DNA from: an uncultured Marivita sp.
GTDB lineage: Bacteria > Pseudomonadota > Alphaproteobacteria > Rhodobacterales > Rhodobacteraceae
DNA: 64,000 nt
NCBI RefSeq assembly: GCF_947488135.1
Contig: NZ_CANKYW010000006.1
Coordinates: 1 to 64,000, forward strand
Direction of reading: 5' to 3'
The notes beneath the pieces are model-generated. The model saw only the letters and a list, made by a program, of their open reading frames with translations. It made no database searches and was not told the origin of the DNA. Positions 27,960 through 36,726 of the stretch are shown in pieces. Within the stretch, counting starts at the first letter, position 1. Each line of letters opens with the position of its first letter. The position numbers were made by a program, and so were the translations under genes.

Positions 27960-28579
27960 CCCTGATCGCGCTGCTCGACCATGCCGCCGTGCTGGTCTTT
28001 GCCCTGACCGGCGCGCTGGTCGCCAGCCGGGCGCAGCTCGACATCATCGGTTTTGCCTTTCTCGCGATCCTGACCGGGGTGGGTGGCGGCACGTTGCGCG
28101 ATGTGCTCCTGGACCGGAACCCGGTGTTCTGGATGGCCGACCCGACCTATCTTGCCGTGGCCGTCTTTGCCGCCTTCGTGGTGTTCTTCACCGCCCACCT
28201 GATCGAAAGCCGCTACACGGCGATCCTCTGGCTGGACGCGGCAGCCCTGTCCTTTGCCGTCGCTGCCGGGGCGCGGATTGCGTCGACCCTCGACCAGAGC
28301 GCGTCCATCGTCGTGGTGATGGGGACGGTGACAGGCTGTCTTGGAGGTCTGATGCGGGATGTGGTGGCCAATGAGGTTCCGCTCGTCCTGAAACAGGGCG
28401 AACTCTACGTGACCTGCGCCGTGGCCGGAGCGTCGGTTGTGGCGCTTGCACCGCTTGTCGGCCTTGATGCGACAGTCACGGTGCTGGCCTCGGCCGCGCT
28501 GACATTCGCTCTCCGCGCGGGGTCCATCGCCTTCGGGTGGCGGCTGCCGGTCTACAAATCCCGCCCGCCGCGCCGCTGA
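27956..28579 (+). CDS. UPF0126 / TRIC-type cation channel family membrane protein
   Basis: 207 residues, about seven helices made of two related halves, each with a Gly-rich signature: [19 protein letters not shown] in the first and [20 protein letters not shown] in the second. This is the YicG/UPF0126 pattern related to trimeric intracellular cation channels. The GTG start overlaps the rnhA stop (GTGA). Physiological role in bacteria is uncertain. Confidence 0.88.
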   Translation: MTLIALLDHAAVLVFALTGALVASRAQLDIIGFAFLAILTGVGGGTLRDVLLDRNPVFWMADPTYLAVAVFAAFVVFFTAHLIESRYTAILWLDAAALSFAVAAGARIASTLDQSASIVVVMGTVTGCLGGLMRDVVANEVPLVLKQGELYVTCAVAGASVVALAPLVGLDATVTVLASAALTFALRAGSIAFGWRLPVYKSRPPRR

Positions 28580-28590
28580 CCACGGTCGGA

Positions 28591-28607
28591 TTGGGGCTCT
28601 GCCCCAA
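28591..28607. terminator. GC hairpin between convergent genes
   Basis: TTGGGGC-TCT-GCCCCAA is a perfect seven-base-pair stem with a three-base loop in the 57-bp gap between the UPF0126 gene and the convergent MalY/PatB gene. Sequences of this type are common intergenic terminators in Rhodobacterales. Confidence 0.55.
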
Positions 28608-28636
28608 ACCCCGAGGTACTTGCAGCCCAAAGACGC

Positions 28637-29815
28637 CTATTGCAAATCTGCAAAGGCGGTTTGCAAACGCGCGACGGCGTCCTCGACGCGGTAGCGCTGC
28701 GTGGCGAGGTTGAACCGCAGGAAGCTCTCTCCACCGGGGCCGAATTCCGGGCCGGGGCTGGGTGCGATACGGGCATCCTGCCGGACCCGGCGGCTGATCT
28801 CGTCGAAACTCATCCCGGTGCCCGAGAAATCGACCCAGGCGAGGTAGGTGGAGTGAAGCGGCAGCGACCGTACGCCGGGTATGGCATTCACGCCGTCGTC
28901 GAAAGTCGACTTGAGGTCCGCCAAATGCGCGATCTGGGCATCGACCCACGCGGCACCTTCGGGTGTGTAGGCGGCAGTCACCATTTCAAGGCCCAGTCGG
29001 TTCGGGGCATAGTCCAAAGACCGCAGGCGCTGTGTCATTGCGGCGCGGAGCCTGTCGTCCGGGATGATCATATTCCCGGTCTTCAGCCCCGCGATGTTGA
29101 ACGTTTTGGATGACGCGGTAAGCACGACCAACCGGTCTCGCGCATCGGGGGCGGCGACGTCGAACGGGGTGAAGGTGAAGCCGGGATAGATAAAGTCGTG
29201 GTGAATTTCGTCCGCCACGATGATCAGATCGTGGCGCTTGGCAAACTCGGCGACCTGGCGCAGCTCATCTGACGACCAGATGCGGCCCGACGGGTTCTGC
29301 GGCGAGCAGAAGATCAGCATCTTTTCGGTGCCGTCCAGAGCCGCTTCCGCCGCCTCGAAATCAAGATTGTAGGTATCGCCGTCGCGGGCAAGCGACACTT
29401 GGACCGGCGCGCGTCCGGCCCTGCGGATCTTGAATTCAAACTCGTGGTAAACCGGGTTGAACGTCACGATGCGGTCGCCGGGGTCTGTCCAGACATCGAT
29501 GCAGAAGGCGATGGCGTTACCAAGACCCTGTGTCGTCAGGATCCAGTCGGTGTCGATGTCCCAGCCGTGGCGGTTTGTCATCCACCACTGGATCGCGTTG
29601 TGATAATCGGTGTTGTCGGCCCAGTAGCCGAAGACACCGTGATTCACGGCCTTTTGCAACGCCGCGAGAACGCAGGGCGCCGTGGGGTAATCGCTGTCGG
29701 CGGTCCACATCGACAGCCCGTCTTCCAGCGGCACGTCGAACTTGCTTTCCAGCATGTCCCATTTGGAACTGTTGGTGCCGCGACGGTCATTCGGTTGGTT
29801 GAACAGATCACGCAT
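28637..29815 (-). CDS. MalY/PatB family PLP-dependent cystathionine beta-lyase
   Basis: 392 residues, fold-type I aminotransferase-like lyase. The N-terminus KWDMLESKFDVPLEDGLSMWTADSDYPTAP is diagnostic for MalY/PatB; the middle has PQNPSGRIWSSDEL, DEIHHDFIYPG and the Schiff-base Lys in TASSKTFNIAGLKTGN. Such enzymes cleave cystathionine or other C-S bonds to give pyruvate, ammonia and a thiol. It stands alone, convergent with the UPF0126 gene and divergent from the deformylase cluster. Confidence 0.88.
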   Translation of the reverse strand: MRDLFNQPNDRRGTNSSKWDMLESKFDVPLEDGLSMWTADSDYPTAPCVLAALQKAVNHGVFGYWADNTDYHNAIQWWMTNRHGWDIDTDWILTTQGLGNAIAFCIDVWTDPGDRIVTFNPVYHEFEFKIRRAGRAPVQVSLARDGDTYNLDFEAAEAALDGTEKMLIFCSPQNPSGRIWSSDELRQVAEFAKRHDLIIVADEIHHDFIYPGFTFTPFDVAAPDARDRLVVLTASSKTFNIAGLKTGNMIIPDDRLRAAMTQRLRSLDYAPNRLGLEMVTAAYTPEGAAWVDAQIAHLADLKSTFDDGVNAIPGVRSLPLHSTYLAWVDFSGTGMSFDEISRRVRQDARIAPSPGPEFGPGGESFLRFNLATQRYRVEDAVARLQTAFADLQ

Positions 29816-29921
29816 TTTCCACTCCGCTAAGCTCCGATTTGGCGCGACGCTATCCCAGTGAACGGCAGGTGCAAGCCCCCGCTCTATTGCCCTTGCGGCA
29901 TGGATTAACTAGATCACTGCC

Positions 29922-30440
29922 ATGAAATTGCCGATCCTCATCCACCCGGACCCGCGTCTGAAAAAGGTCTGCGACCCCGTGCCCGATCTGTCGGACGATT
30001 TGCGCGTGTTGGCCAAAGACATGCTTGAAACCATGTACGACGCGCCGGGCATCGGGCTTGCCGCGCCGCAGGTGGGTGTATTGTCGCGGCTGATCGTGCT
30101 GGATTGCGTCAAGGAAGAAGACGCGGCGCCCCGTCCTCTGGTGATGTTCAACCCCGAAATCATCGCGTCGTCGGACGATATGAACGTCTACGAGGAAGGT
30201 TGCCTTTCGATCCCCGATCAGTTCGCGGACGTCACCCGCCCCGATGCGGTCAAGGTCGGCTGGATCGACGAAAACGGCAACCCGCAGGAGGAAGAGTTCG
30301 ACGGTCTTTGGGCGACCTGCGTTCAGCACGAGATCGACCATCTGAACGGCAAACTGTTCATCGATTACCTCAAGCCGCTGAAGCGCCAGATGATCACGCG
30401 GAAGATGGTCAAGCTGAAGCGCGAACTGGCACGGGCATGA
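29922..30440 (+). CDS. def: Peptide deformylase, first of three copies
   Basis: Canonical peptide deformylase of 172 residues that removes the formyl group from nascent proteins. All three motifs are intact: GIGLAAPQVG (43-52), EGCLSIP with the metal ligand C94, and QHEIDHLNG with H136, catalytic E137 and H140. Its stop overlaps the start of the second copy as ATGA. The three copies lead into fmt, so formylation and deformylation enzymes share an operon. Confidence 0.96.
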   Translation: MKLPILIHPDPRLKKVCDPVPDLSDDLRVLAKDMLETMYDAPGIGLAAPQVGVLSRLIVLDCVKEEDAAPRPLVMFNPEIIASSDDMNVYEEGCLSIPDQFADVTRPDAVKVGWIDENGNPQEEEFDGLWATCVQHEIDHLNGKLFIDYLKPLKRQMITRKMVKLKRELARA

Positions 30441-30934
30441 GCGTTCTGCCCATCGTCAAGTGGCCCGATCGGCGGTTATCGCAGGTCTGCGCGCCCGTCG
30501 ATGACGCGGCGGCTCTCGGCGACCTGATACAGGATATGTTCGATACGATGTACGACGCTCCGGGTCGTGGATTGGCCGCGCCGCAGGTGGGTGTCATGCA
30601 GCGGGTTTTCGTCATGGACCCCACATGGAAAGAAGGCGACCGGACGCCTTATGTGTGCATCAATCCCGAGATCGTGTCCGCCTCTGACGGTGTGGCCTCC
30701 GGCCCCGAAGCGTGCCTTTCCATTCCGGGCGTGTCCGCCGAGGTGACCCGTCCCACTGAGATCACTCTGGCCTATAGCGACGAAACCGGCGCGCGGTGTG
30801 AAGCACATCTGACCGGATTTGCCGCGATCTGCGCACAGCATGAATTGGACCATCTGAACGGAGTGGTGATCTTCGACCGGCTGCCCGCTGCGGAAAGGCC
30901 GCAGCTTGAAACCGACTATGCGGCGCTGTCTTGA
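30437..30934 (+). CDS. Peptide deformylase, second copy
   Basis: 165 residues. Catalytic residues are kept: GRGLAAPQVG (43-52), EACLSIPG with C93 and QHELDHLNG with H135, E136 and H139. The usual Gly of EGCLS is Ala and the Ile of GIG is Arg, changes near the active site that may alter specificity. The C-terminus is short and lacks the basic helix of the first copy. The start overlaps the first copy (ATGA) and the stop overlaps a TTG start of the third (TTGA). Probably active. Confidence 0.88.
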   Translation: MSVLPIVKWPDRRLSQVCAPVDDAAALGDLIQDMFDTMYDAPGRGLAAPQVGVMQRVFVMDPTWKEGDRTPYVCINPEIVSASDGVASGPEACLSIPGVSAEVTRPTEITLAYSDETGARCEAHLTGFAAICAQHELDHLNGVVIFDRLPAAERPQLETDYAALS

Positions 30935-31428
30935 CAGTGCGGCGCTGCCTGCCCTGGCCGAACAAGTGCCTGCGCACCCCGGCCGCGCCGGTGGACGAGA
31001 TCACCGACGAGATTCGTGCGCTCTGGGACGATATGATCGACACGATGGAGGCAATGCCCGGCGTGGGTTTGGCGGCGAACCAGATCGGTGTCTTGAAACG
31101 TCTTGCGGTCGTGGATGCCTCCGAGGAGCGCGGCAAGGCGGTGCGCATGGCGAACCCAGAAATCCTGCACGCTTCGGTTCAGCTGCGGCCGCATGAAGAG
31201 GCCAGCCCGAACCTTCCGGGCGTCTCCGCGTCCATCGAGCGCCCGCGCGCTGTAACCGTACGGTTCATCGGTGCGGATGGTACGGTACGGGAACAGGATT
31301 TCGTTGGACTGTGGGCGACCTCGGTCCAGCACCAGATCGACCATCTGAATGGGAAGATGTATTTCGATCATCTGAGCAAGACCAAGCGGGACATCCTGTT
31401 GCGGCGGGCGAAAAAGCTGAAAGGCTAG
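30931..31428 (+). CDS. Deformylase-like protein lacking catalytic residues, third copy
   Basis: 165 residues with the deformylase fold but a broken active site. GVGLAANQIG replaces GxGLAAPQ; the EGCLS motif has become EASPNLPG, so the metal-ligand Cys is Ser92; and QHQIDHLNG has Gln135 where the catalytic Glu should be, although both His remain. It cannot be expected to deformylate in the normal way. The start is a TTG overlapping the previous TGA; a GTG two codons later is an alternative. The rest of the sequence is well kept (KRDILLRRAKKLKG basic tail), so this looks like a maintained pseudoenzyme and not decay. Confidence 0.85.
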   Translation: MTVRRCLPWPNKCLRTPAAPVDEITDEIRALWDDMIDTMEAMPGVGLAANQIGVLKRLAVVDASEERGKAVRMANPEILHASVQLRPHEEASPNLPGVSASIERPRAVTVRFIGADGTVREQDFVGLWATSVQHQIDHLNGKMYFDHLSKTKRDILLRRAKKLKG

Positions 31429-31431
31429 GAC

Positions 31432-32343
31432 ATGCGGATCATCTTCATGGGCACGCCCGACTTTTCTGTTCCAGTGCTCGACGCTCTGGTCGAGGCTGGT
31501 CACGAGATCGCAGCCGTCTATTGCCAGCCCCCCCGCCCGGCGGGGCGCGGCAAGAAGGACCGTCCGACCCCCGTCCAAGCCCGGGCCGACGCGCTTGGGC
31601 TCGAGGTGCGGCACCCGAAAACGTTGCGGAATGAAGACGCCCAGCGTGAGTTCGCCGCTCTGAATGCCGACGTCGCGGTGGTGGTGGCCTATGGGTTGAT
31701 CCTGCCGCAGGCCGTTCTGGACGCGCCGAAATACGGCTGTCTGAACATCCACGCATCGCTCTTGCCACGTTGGCGCGGGGCTGCGCCGATCCACCGCGCG
31801 ATCATGGCGGGGGATGCAGAGACCGGCATCTGCATCATGCAGATGGAGGCGGGGCTGGACACCGGGCCGGTGCTGCTGCGCGAAGCGACGCCGATTGGTG
31901 CCACGGAAACGACGGGTGAACTGCACGACCGATTGAGCGAGATGGGGGCACGGCTCATTGTCACGGCTTTGAACCGACTGCCCGAGCTTCGTCCGCAGGC
32001 GCAGCCCGACGACGGCGTCACCTATGCCGAGAAGATCGACAAGGCCGAGGCAAAGGTCGATTGGACCCGCCCCACTGTCGAGGTCGACCGGCTGATCCGG
32101 GGGTTGTCACCATTTCCCGGGGCCTGGACGATGATCGGCGAGGAGCGGGTGAAAATGCTGGGCAGCGTAGTAGCAGACGCTCAGGGCACGGCGGGAACCG
32201 TCCTGGATGACCGGTTCACCATTGCGTGCGGCGATGGGGCGGTTACGATCACCCGGGCGCAACGCGCTGGAAAAGGCGCGCAGGATGCAGAGACGTTCCT
32301 GCGCGGCATGGCTGTCCCGAAAGGGACACGGATAGGAGAGTAA
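31432..32343 (+). CDS. fmt: Methionyl-tRNA formyltransferase
   Basis: Formylates initiator Met-tRNA using 10-formyl-THF. 303 residues, N-terminal Rossmann domain [16 protein letters not shown], the catalytic segment [21 protein letters not shown] with Asn, His and later Asp in [12 protein letters not shown], and a C-terminal OB domain from about 205. It begins 3 bp after the degenerate deformylase and is followed by two small membrane protein genes. Confidence 0.96.
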   Translation: MRIIFMGTPDFSVPVLDALVEAGHEIAAVYCQPPRPAGRGKKDRPTPVQARADALGLEVRHPKTLRNEDAQREFAALNADVAVVVAYGLILPQAVLDAPKYGCLNIHASLLPRWRGAAPIHRAIMAGDAETGICIMQMEAGLDTGPVLLREATPIGATETTGELHDRLSEMGARLIVTALNRLPELRPQAQPDDGVTYAEKIDKAEAKVDWTRPTVEVDRLIRGLSPFPGAWTMIGEERVKMLGSVVADAQGTAGTVLDDRFTIACGDGAVTITRAQRAGKGAQDAETFLRGMAVPKGTRIGE

Positions 32344-32345
32344 CC

Positions 32346-32606
32346 ATGTTCATGATCCTGATGGGCACCGTCGTGATCGCAGGGATCGTCGGTTACATCT
32401 CTGAAAAGACCGGGTTCACCAATAACGGCATCGTTCAGAGCATCATCATCTGCGTGGGTGGGGCCTTCCTCGCCTATTTCGTACGCATCATGTTCGGGAT
32501 TGGATTTGGATCGCCGGGGATGAATGCCATCGTGTCATCGCTGGGTGCCTTGATCATCGTGCCAACCCATTGGAGGGCGTCGGTGCGGGATCGGCGGCGG
32601 AGGTAG
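32346..32606 (+). CDS. Small GlsB/YeaQ-like membrane protein
   Basis: 86 residues with two to three hydrophobic helices (about 2-20, 28-50, 56-72) rich in Gly, and a basic tail RASVRDRRRR. It resembles the transglycosylase-associated GlsB/YeaQ/YmgE group of stress-linked membrane proteins, but similarity is mostly compositional. AGGAG lies ahead of the ATG, which follows the fmt stop by two bases, so it is probably cotranscribed with fmt. Confidence 0.65.
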   Translation: MFMILMGTVVIAGIVGYISEKTGFTNNGIVQSIIICVGGAFLAYFVRIMFGIGFGSPGMNAIVSSLGALIIVPTHWRASVRDRRRR

Positions 32607-32609
32607 ATC

Positions 32610-32849
32610 ATGCCCGTCCTGTTTCTTCTCGTCATCGGCGCTGCGGCAGGATTCCTGGCCACGCGACTGATGCGGGTCGAGATGGGAACGCTTCAGACCG
32701 TGCTGATCGGGATCGCGGGCGCGTTGATTGGCGGTATGGTTATCCGCTTTCTGCTGCTGGCAGGTGGCGCTGTCGCGGGACTTGTGGGCGCGGTTCTCGG
32801 TGCGATGATCGTCATCTGGGTGGTGCAGAAACTGCGTTCGAAATGGTGA
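32610..32849 (+). CDS. Small GlsB/YeaQ-family membrane protein
   Basis: 79 residues, nearly all hydrophobic: three helices with Gly motifs GAAAGFLATRLM, GIAGALIGGMV and AGLVGAVLGAMIVIWVV and a short basic end KLRSKW. This is close to the GlsB/YeaQ/YmgE stress-response membrane protein pattern. It starts three bases after the preceding small membrane protein gene. Function unknown. Confidence 0.75.
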   Translation: MPVLFLLVIGAAAGFLATRLMRVEMGTLQTVLIGIAGALIGGMVIRFLLLAGGAVAGLVGAVLGAMIVIWVVQKLRSKW

Positions 32850-32894
32850 CGAAAAGGTCGTCTCAGATGTATAAATTGCTCATAGTTAACGACG

Positions 32895-33971
32895 TCAGAT
32901 AGTGGTGGTCGAAGACAACGCAGTGTTACCTCGGATTGGCCGGATCAATCCGGTCAAATCTGAAACTGATTGATAAATTCTAGTTTGATCAAAGGCGAAC
33001 GACTTTGCCAAAGTGCCGGACTCCAGCAATGCTCTGTAGTGCTTTCCTTCGCCCACATGCTGTCCGCGATCCGCGACATATCTGATACCCTTCGCGCCGC
33101 GGGTGAACGGGTAGTGCAGGAATCCGGCGATACTTTCAGAGACGGGCATAGATCGATTCAATTTATGTGCGCCTCCGTTGAAGCGCATCCCGCGTTGCCA
33201 ACGCAATAATCCGACTTTAGTCATATTGAGTGCTTCGTTGAAATAGCGGCGCGCCATCTGGCCGACCGTCAAGCGCCATATCAAACCGTGGTCGGCATTG
33301 ATCGAATTGCTCAAGCCGAGATGTCTGCACAGCAACGTCCTTTTTGGGAAATCGAGGTCTTCAAAAAGAGGGCCTCTGTTCATCCTGTGTCTTGGACCTC
33401 CGTGAAAGGCGACCGGAGGCGTTGGATATTTAGCACCCACTTTTCCAATAACAGGGCGCATGGCATACCCCTCTGGTCCATCGAAATGCTGAAAGCGTTG
33501 ACGGAGGGGTATCTTGCTGCCTTGTGGGTGAAGATGATCTGCAAGCGGGCGGTCCGTGTACATGTCAATCATCAACGTCGCGACAGCTGACGCACCCTCC
33601 TCGTCCAATTGCGAGATGTAGCCCAACAAATCGGGCGCGCCGGCGAAAACGAAATGTTCGTCCAGATCAGGAACGAGGCACCACCGCTCGTCCGCAAAGG
33701 TGTCCAAGAGTTCCGACCGCCAGATGGCTTTGTGCTCTTTATAGGACGAGCCGTGGGCAGGACGGAATACCGTGACGTCTGGCATCTTCGAAAGGATGTC
33801 GCTGGTGCCGTCCGTAGAGTTGTCGTCGACGATCAAGAACGTTACCGGTCCTAACGCACGGTAGTGGTCAAGAAAGTCGCACAGGATGTTGGCTTCGTTG
33901 TGCGCAAGTGCAACCACCGGGATCGCAAAAGGATCCAGATTATCGGGGCCTGATTGAATCAGTGTTCTCAT
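32895..33971 (-). CDS. Glycosyltransferase family 2-like protein
   Basis: 358 residues. The N-terminus has a GT-A type nucleotide-sugar fold: VVALAHNEANILCDFLDHYRALG, then FLIVDDNSTDGTSDIL, and an acidic WCLVPDLDEHFVF that could bind the metal. This matches the Glyco_tranf_2_4 group of polysaccharide or glycan-modifying transferases. The gene is visibly poorer in GC and richer in A/T-ending codons than its neighbours and stands alone between unrelated genes, which suggests acquisition by transfer. Acceptor unknown. Confidence 0.78.
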   Translation of the reverse strand: MRTLIQSGPDNLDPFAIPVVALAHNEANILCDFLDHYRALGPVTFLIVDDNSTDGTSDILSKMPDVTVFRPAHGSSYKEHKAIWRSELLDTFADERWCLVPDLDEHFVFAGAPDLLGYISQLDEEGASAVATLMIDMYTDRPLADHLHPQGSKIPLRQRFQHFDGPEGYAMRPVIGKVGAKYPTPPVAFHGGPRHRMNRGPLFEDLDFPKRTLLCRHLGLSNSINADHGLIWRLTVGQMARRYFNEALNMTKVGLLRWQRGMRFNGGAHKLNRSMPVSESIAGFLHYPFTRGAKGIRYVADRGQHVGEGKHYRALLESGTLAKSFAFDQTRIYQSVSDLTGLIRPIRGNTALSSTTTI

Positions 33972-33997
33972 ACTGTTTTCGGTCTTTGCTAGCGTAG

Positions 33998-34855
33998 TTA
34001 CCGCATGATGAGCACGGGCACCTTGCAGGAGCGGAGCATCTCGGTGGTCGTGGAGCCGATGATGAAGCTGCGCACGCGGCTGTGGCCGTAGGCTCCCATC
34101 ACGAGCAATTCGTGCGCGCCGTTCGAGGTGATCTGGGCCAGTACCTTTTCGGGCTCCCCGCTTTGTAGAACAGTGTCAGCATCAAAACCGCCGGCCTTGA
34201 GCGTCGCTGCTGCATCCGCGAGGGATTTCTGGATTGCCGGGGTGTCCTTGCCCGCAAAGACGAGCGTCACTTTGAGGTCCGCGAACAGGGGGCTTCGGGC
34301 GATGTAGTCCACCGCCTTGAGCGATGACGCCCCGCCGTCGAAGGCCACGAGAACCGACTTGATCGGCTTGAAGGCGCGGTTTGCGATGAAGACCGGGTTG
34401 TGGCTCGCCCGGACAATGCGTTCGAGATTGGAGCCAAGATGCTCCATCGCCAAGGCGGCCGCCTCGCCGCGCTTGCCGATGACGATCATGTCGCCGGTCT
34501 GTTCCTTGGCGCTGATCGTCTCAACCAGGTCTCCTTGTCGAAGGCGCGTTTCGACGCGGATATCGCTGTCGCGCTGGATCAGCGCCTTGGCGTCTTCGAG
34601 GATCGCGCGGCCGTGTTCATGCGCCAGTTTCGCACGGGCGGCGTCCAGTTCCGACAGTTGCTCCAGCAGCGCGCTGCGGGCCCCGAGACGGATCGCGCCC
34701 GAAAGGTCCTGTTTCTCGACCGCGTCGCGGCGGCCCATCACGTGATAGATCTTGACCGTCCAGTCGTTCCGCCCGGCGATCCACGCCGCGTGATGGCAGA
34801 CGCTTTCGGAATAGGCAGAACCGTCCACAAGGGCGATGAGGGTGTTGCTGGTCAT
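33998..34855 (-). CDS. Universal stress protein with two Usp domains
   Basis: 285 residues, a tandem UspA protein. The first domain (about 1-155) starts LIALVDGSAYSESVCHHAAW, and the second (about 165-285) starts KSVLVAFDGGASSLKAVDYIA and ends with GAYGHSRVRSFIIGSTTTEMLRSCKVPVLI, which carries the G-x2-G-x9-G-S/T ATP-binding motif. The first domain has GKRGEAAALAMEHLGSNLERIV, a less regular form. GGGAGG precedes the ATG. It is 12 bp downstream of the SulP gene and surely cotranscribed with it. Confidence 0.92.
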   Translation of the reverse strand: MTSNTLIALVDGSAYSESVCHHAAWIAGRNDWTVKIYHVMGRRDAVEKQDLSGAIRLGARSALLEQLSELDAARAKLAHEHGRAILEDAKALIQRDSDIRVETRLRQGDLVETISAKEQTGDMIVIGKRGEAAALAMEHLGSNLERIVRASHNPVFIANRAFKPIKSVLVAFDGGASSLKAVDYIARSPLFADLKVTLVFAGKDTPAIQKSLADAAATLKAGGFDADTVLQSGEPEKVLAQITSNGAHELLVMGAYGHSRVRSFIIGSTTTEMLRSCKVPVLIMR

Positions 34856-34867
34856 GGTGGTGCCTCC

Positions 34868-36358
34868 CTAGTGGCCGAGCAATTGATCCATCGCGTCCGG
34901 CTTGTCGTGCATGGCAAGACGGTCAACGATGGTTTCAGAGGCTTCGTTCAGCCCGATCAGCTCGACCTCCGCGCCTTCCCGACGGAACTTGAGCACAGCC
35001 ATGTCCAGCGCTGCAACCGAGGAAATATCCCAGATATGCGCGCGGCTCAGGTCGATGGTGACTTTCTCGGGCGCTTCCTTGAAGTCAAACGCCTTCATGA
35101 AATCCTCGGACGAGGCGAAGAAAAGCTGGCCTTCGATGGTGTAGGTGCGGTGGTTCCCGTCCGGCGTGATGGTCGACCGGACGCGGAAGAGCTGCGAGAT
35201 TTTCCACGCGAAGAAGATGCCCGAGAGCAGCACCCCGACCAGAACGCCGATGGCGAGATTATGGGTGTATATCACGAAGAACACGGTCGCCAGCATCACG
35301 ATGGACGACGATCTGGGATGATCGCGCAGGTTCTTGATCGACGACCACGAGAACGTGCCGATTGAGACCATGATCATGATCGCTACCAGAGCAGCCATAG
35401 GGATGATCGCCACGATATCGCCAAGCGCCACGACAAGGATCAGCAAGAACACGCCCGCGACAAAGCTCGACAGTCTCCCGCGCCCGCCGGATTTCACGTT
35501 GATGATGGACTGGCCAATCATCGCGCAACCCGCCATGCCGCCGATAAATCCGGTGGCCGTGTTTGCTAGGCCCTGACCAATGCACTCCTGATTGCGGCTC
35601 GAGGTTGTATCGGTGAGGTCATCGACAATCTGCTGGGTCATCAGGCTTTCCAGCAGGCCCACGACTGCCACCGCGATTGAGTAGGGGAAGATGATCTGAA
35701 GCGTCTCGAAGGTCAGCGGAATGTCGGGGATGAGGAACACCGGCAGCGTATCGGGCAGATCGCCCATATCGCCCACGGTGCGCACGTCCCATCCCATCGC
35801 GACCACGAGGGCCGTGAGCACGATGATCGTGACCAGAGGTGACGGGATGGCTTTGGTCAGCATCGGGAAAAGGTAGATGATCGCGAGACCGGCAGCGACC
35901 AACGCGTAGGTCAGGGGCGGCACACGCGACGGATCGAGTTCCGGCAACTGCGCGATGAAGATGAGGATCGCGAGCGCGTTGACGAACCCGGTCATCACGG
36001 ATTTCGACACGAAGCGCATCACGTAGCCAAGCTTCAGAAACCCGGCCCCGATCTGAAGCAGCCCGGCCAGTACGGTCGCGGCGAGCAGGTATTCGAGCCC
36101 GTGATCCCGCACCAGCGTCACCATCAGAACCGCCGTGGCGGCCGTCGCTGCGGAGATCATGCCGGGACGTCCCCCGGTGATTGCGGTGATGACGGCAATG
36201 GAGAAGGACGCGTAGAGCCCCACCTTGGGATCGACACCCGCGATGATCGAAAACGCGATGGCTTCTGGGATCAACGCCAGGGCCACGACCAAACCCGACA
36301 GAAGGTCGCCGCGAATGTTATGAGTCCATTGGCGCTGATATTGTGCGAAGGAAATCAT
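34868..36358 (-). CDS. SulP family anion transporter with STAS domain
   Basis: 496 residues from the ATG at 36358. About ten to twelve helices (about 15-390) of the SLC26/SulP fold, with [28 protein letters not shown] early in the protein, are followed by a cytoplasmic STAS domain (about 405-490) containing [19 protein letters not shown]. SulP proteins carry bicarbonate, sulfate or dicarboxylates, commonly with Na or H. The frame is open to 36562, without support. Forms a two-gene unit with the Usp gene, a pairing often linked to bicarbonate or sulfate uptake in marine bacteria; the substrate here is not determined. Confidence 0.9.
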   Translation of the reverse strand: MISFAQYQRQWTHNIRGDLLSGLVVALALIPEAIAFSIIAGVDPKVGLYASFSIAVITAITGGRPGMISAATAATAVLMVTLVRDHGLEYLLAATVLAGLLQIGAGFLKLGYVMRFVSKSVMTGFVNALAILIFIAQLPELDPSRVPPLTYALVAAGLAIIYLFPMLTKAIPSPLVTIIVLTALVVAMGWDVRTVGDMGDLPDTLPVFLIPDIPLTFETLQIIFPYSIAVAVVGLLESLMTQQIVDDLTDTTSSRNQECIGQGLANTATGFIGGMAGCAMIGQSIINVKSGGRGRLSSFVAGVFLLILVVALGDIVAIIPMAALVAIMIMVSIGTFSWSSIKNLRDHPRSSSIVMLATVFFVIYTHNLAIGVLVGVLLSGIFFAWKISQLFRVRSTITPDGNHRTYTIEGQLFFASSEDFMKAFDFKEAPEKVTIDLSRAHIWDISSVAALDMAVLKFRREGAEVELIGLNEASETIVDRLAMHDKPDAMDQLLGH

Positions 36359-36726
36359 GAAAGTTCTTTGCCCATAGGCCGCGATCGGAAGCGCGGTCTT
36401 TTTCGGTGTCGTCACGTGATGGGGTGGTCGGCGGATAGGCGGCCGAAAAGACTGGCCGGGACCCTCACCCGTCCCAATGTTTGCGCGTCCCTTACCGTGG
36501 CGTTGGTCAGAAGCCAAGCCGAGCACTCTAAAACGTCGGGTCCGTGTGATGTGAGGGGGCAATACGGCAACAGACGGCGCGACGTGACGCGTGTGGGGAG
36601 AAAACGGAGGATCACGCGTCTCGCTCCCCGTTGTGCGTAAACACGGAGCATCCTGCGCGGTGGTGGGTGTTTGGTGGAATTCTGCTGAGGTCTATCTACG
36701 TATTCAAGGGAACACAGGAGCAAGAC
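36359..36726. other. Divergent intergenic region, 368 bp
   Basis: This space separates the divergent SulP and GST-like genes. It contains a palindrome TCACGTGA at 36412-36419 and a short GC stem (36379-36383 with 36392-36396) followed by a T run on the plus strand. The SulP-side frame stays open to 36562 but has no ribosome site. Just before the GST gene is AGGAG. I see no RNA gene. Confidence 0.5.
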
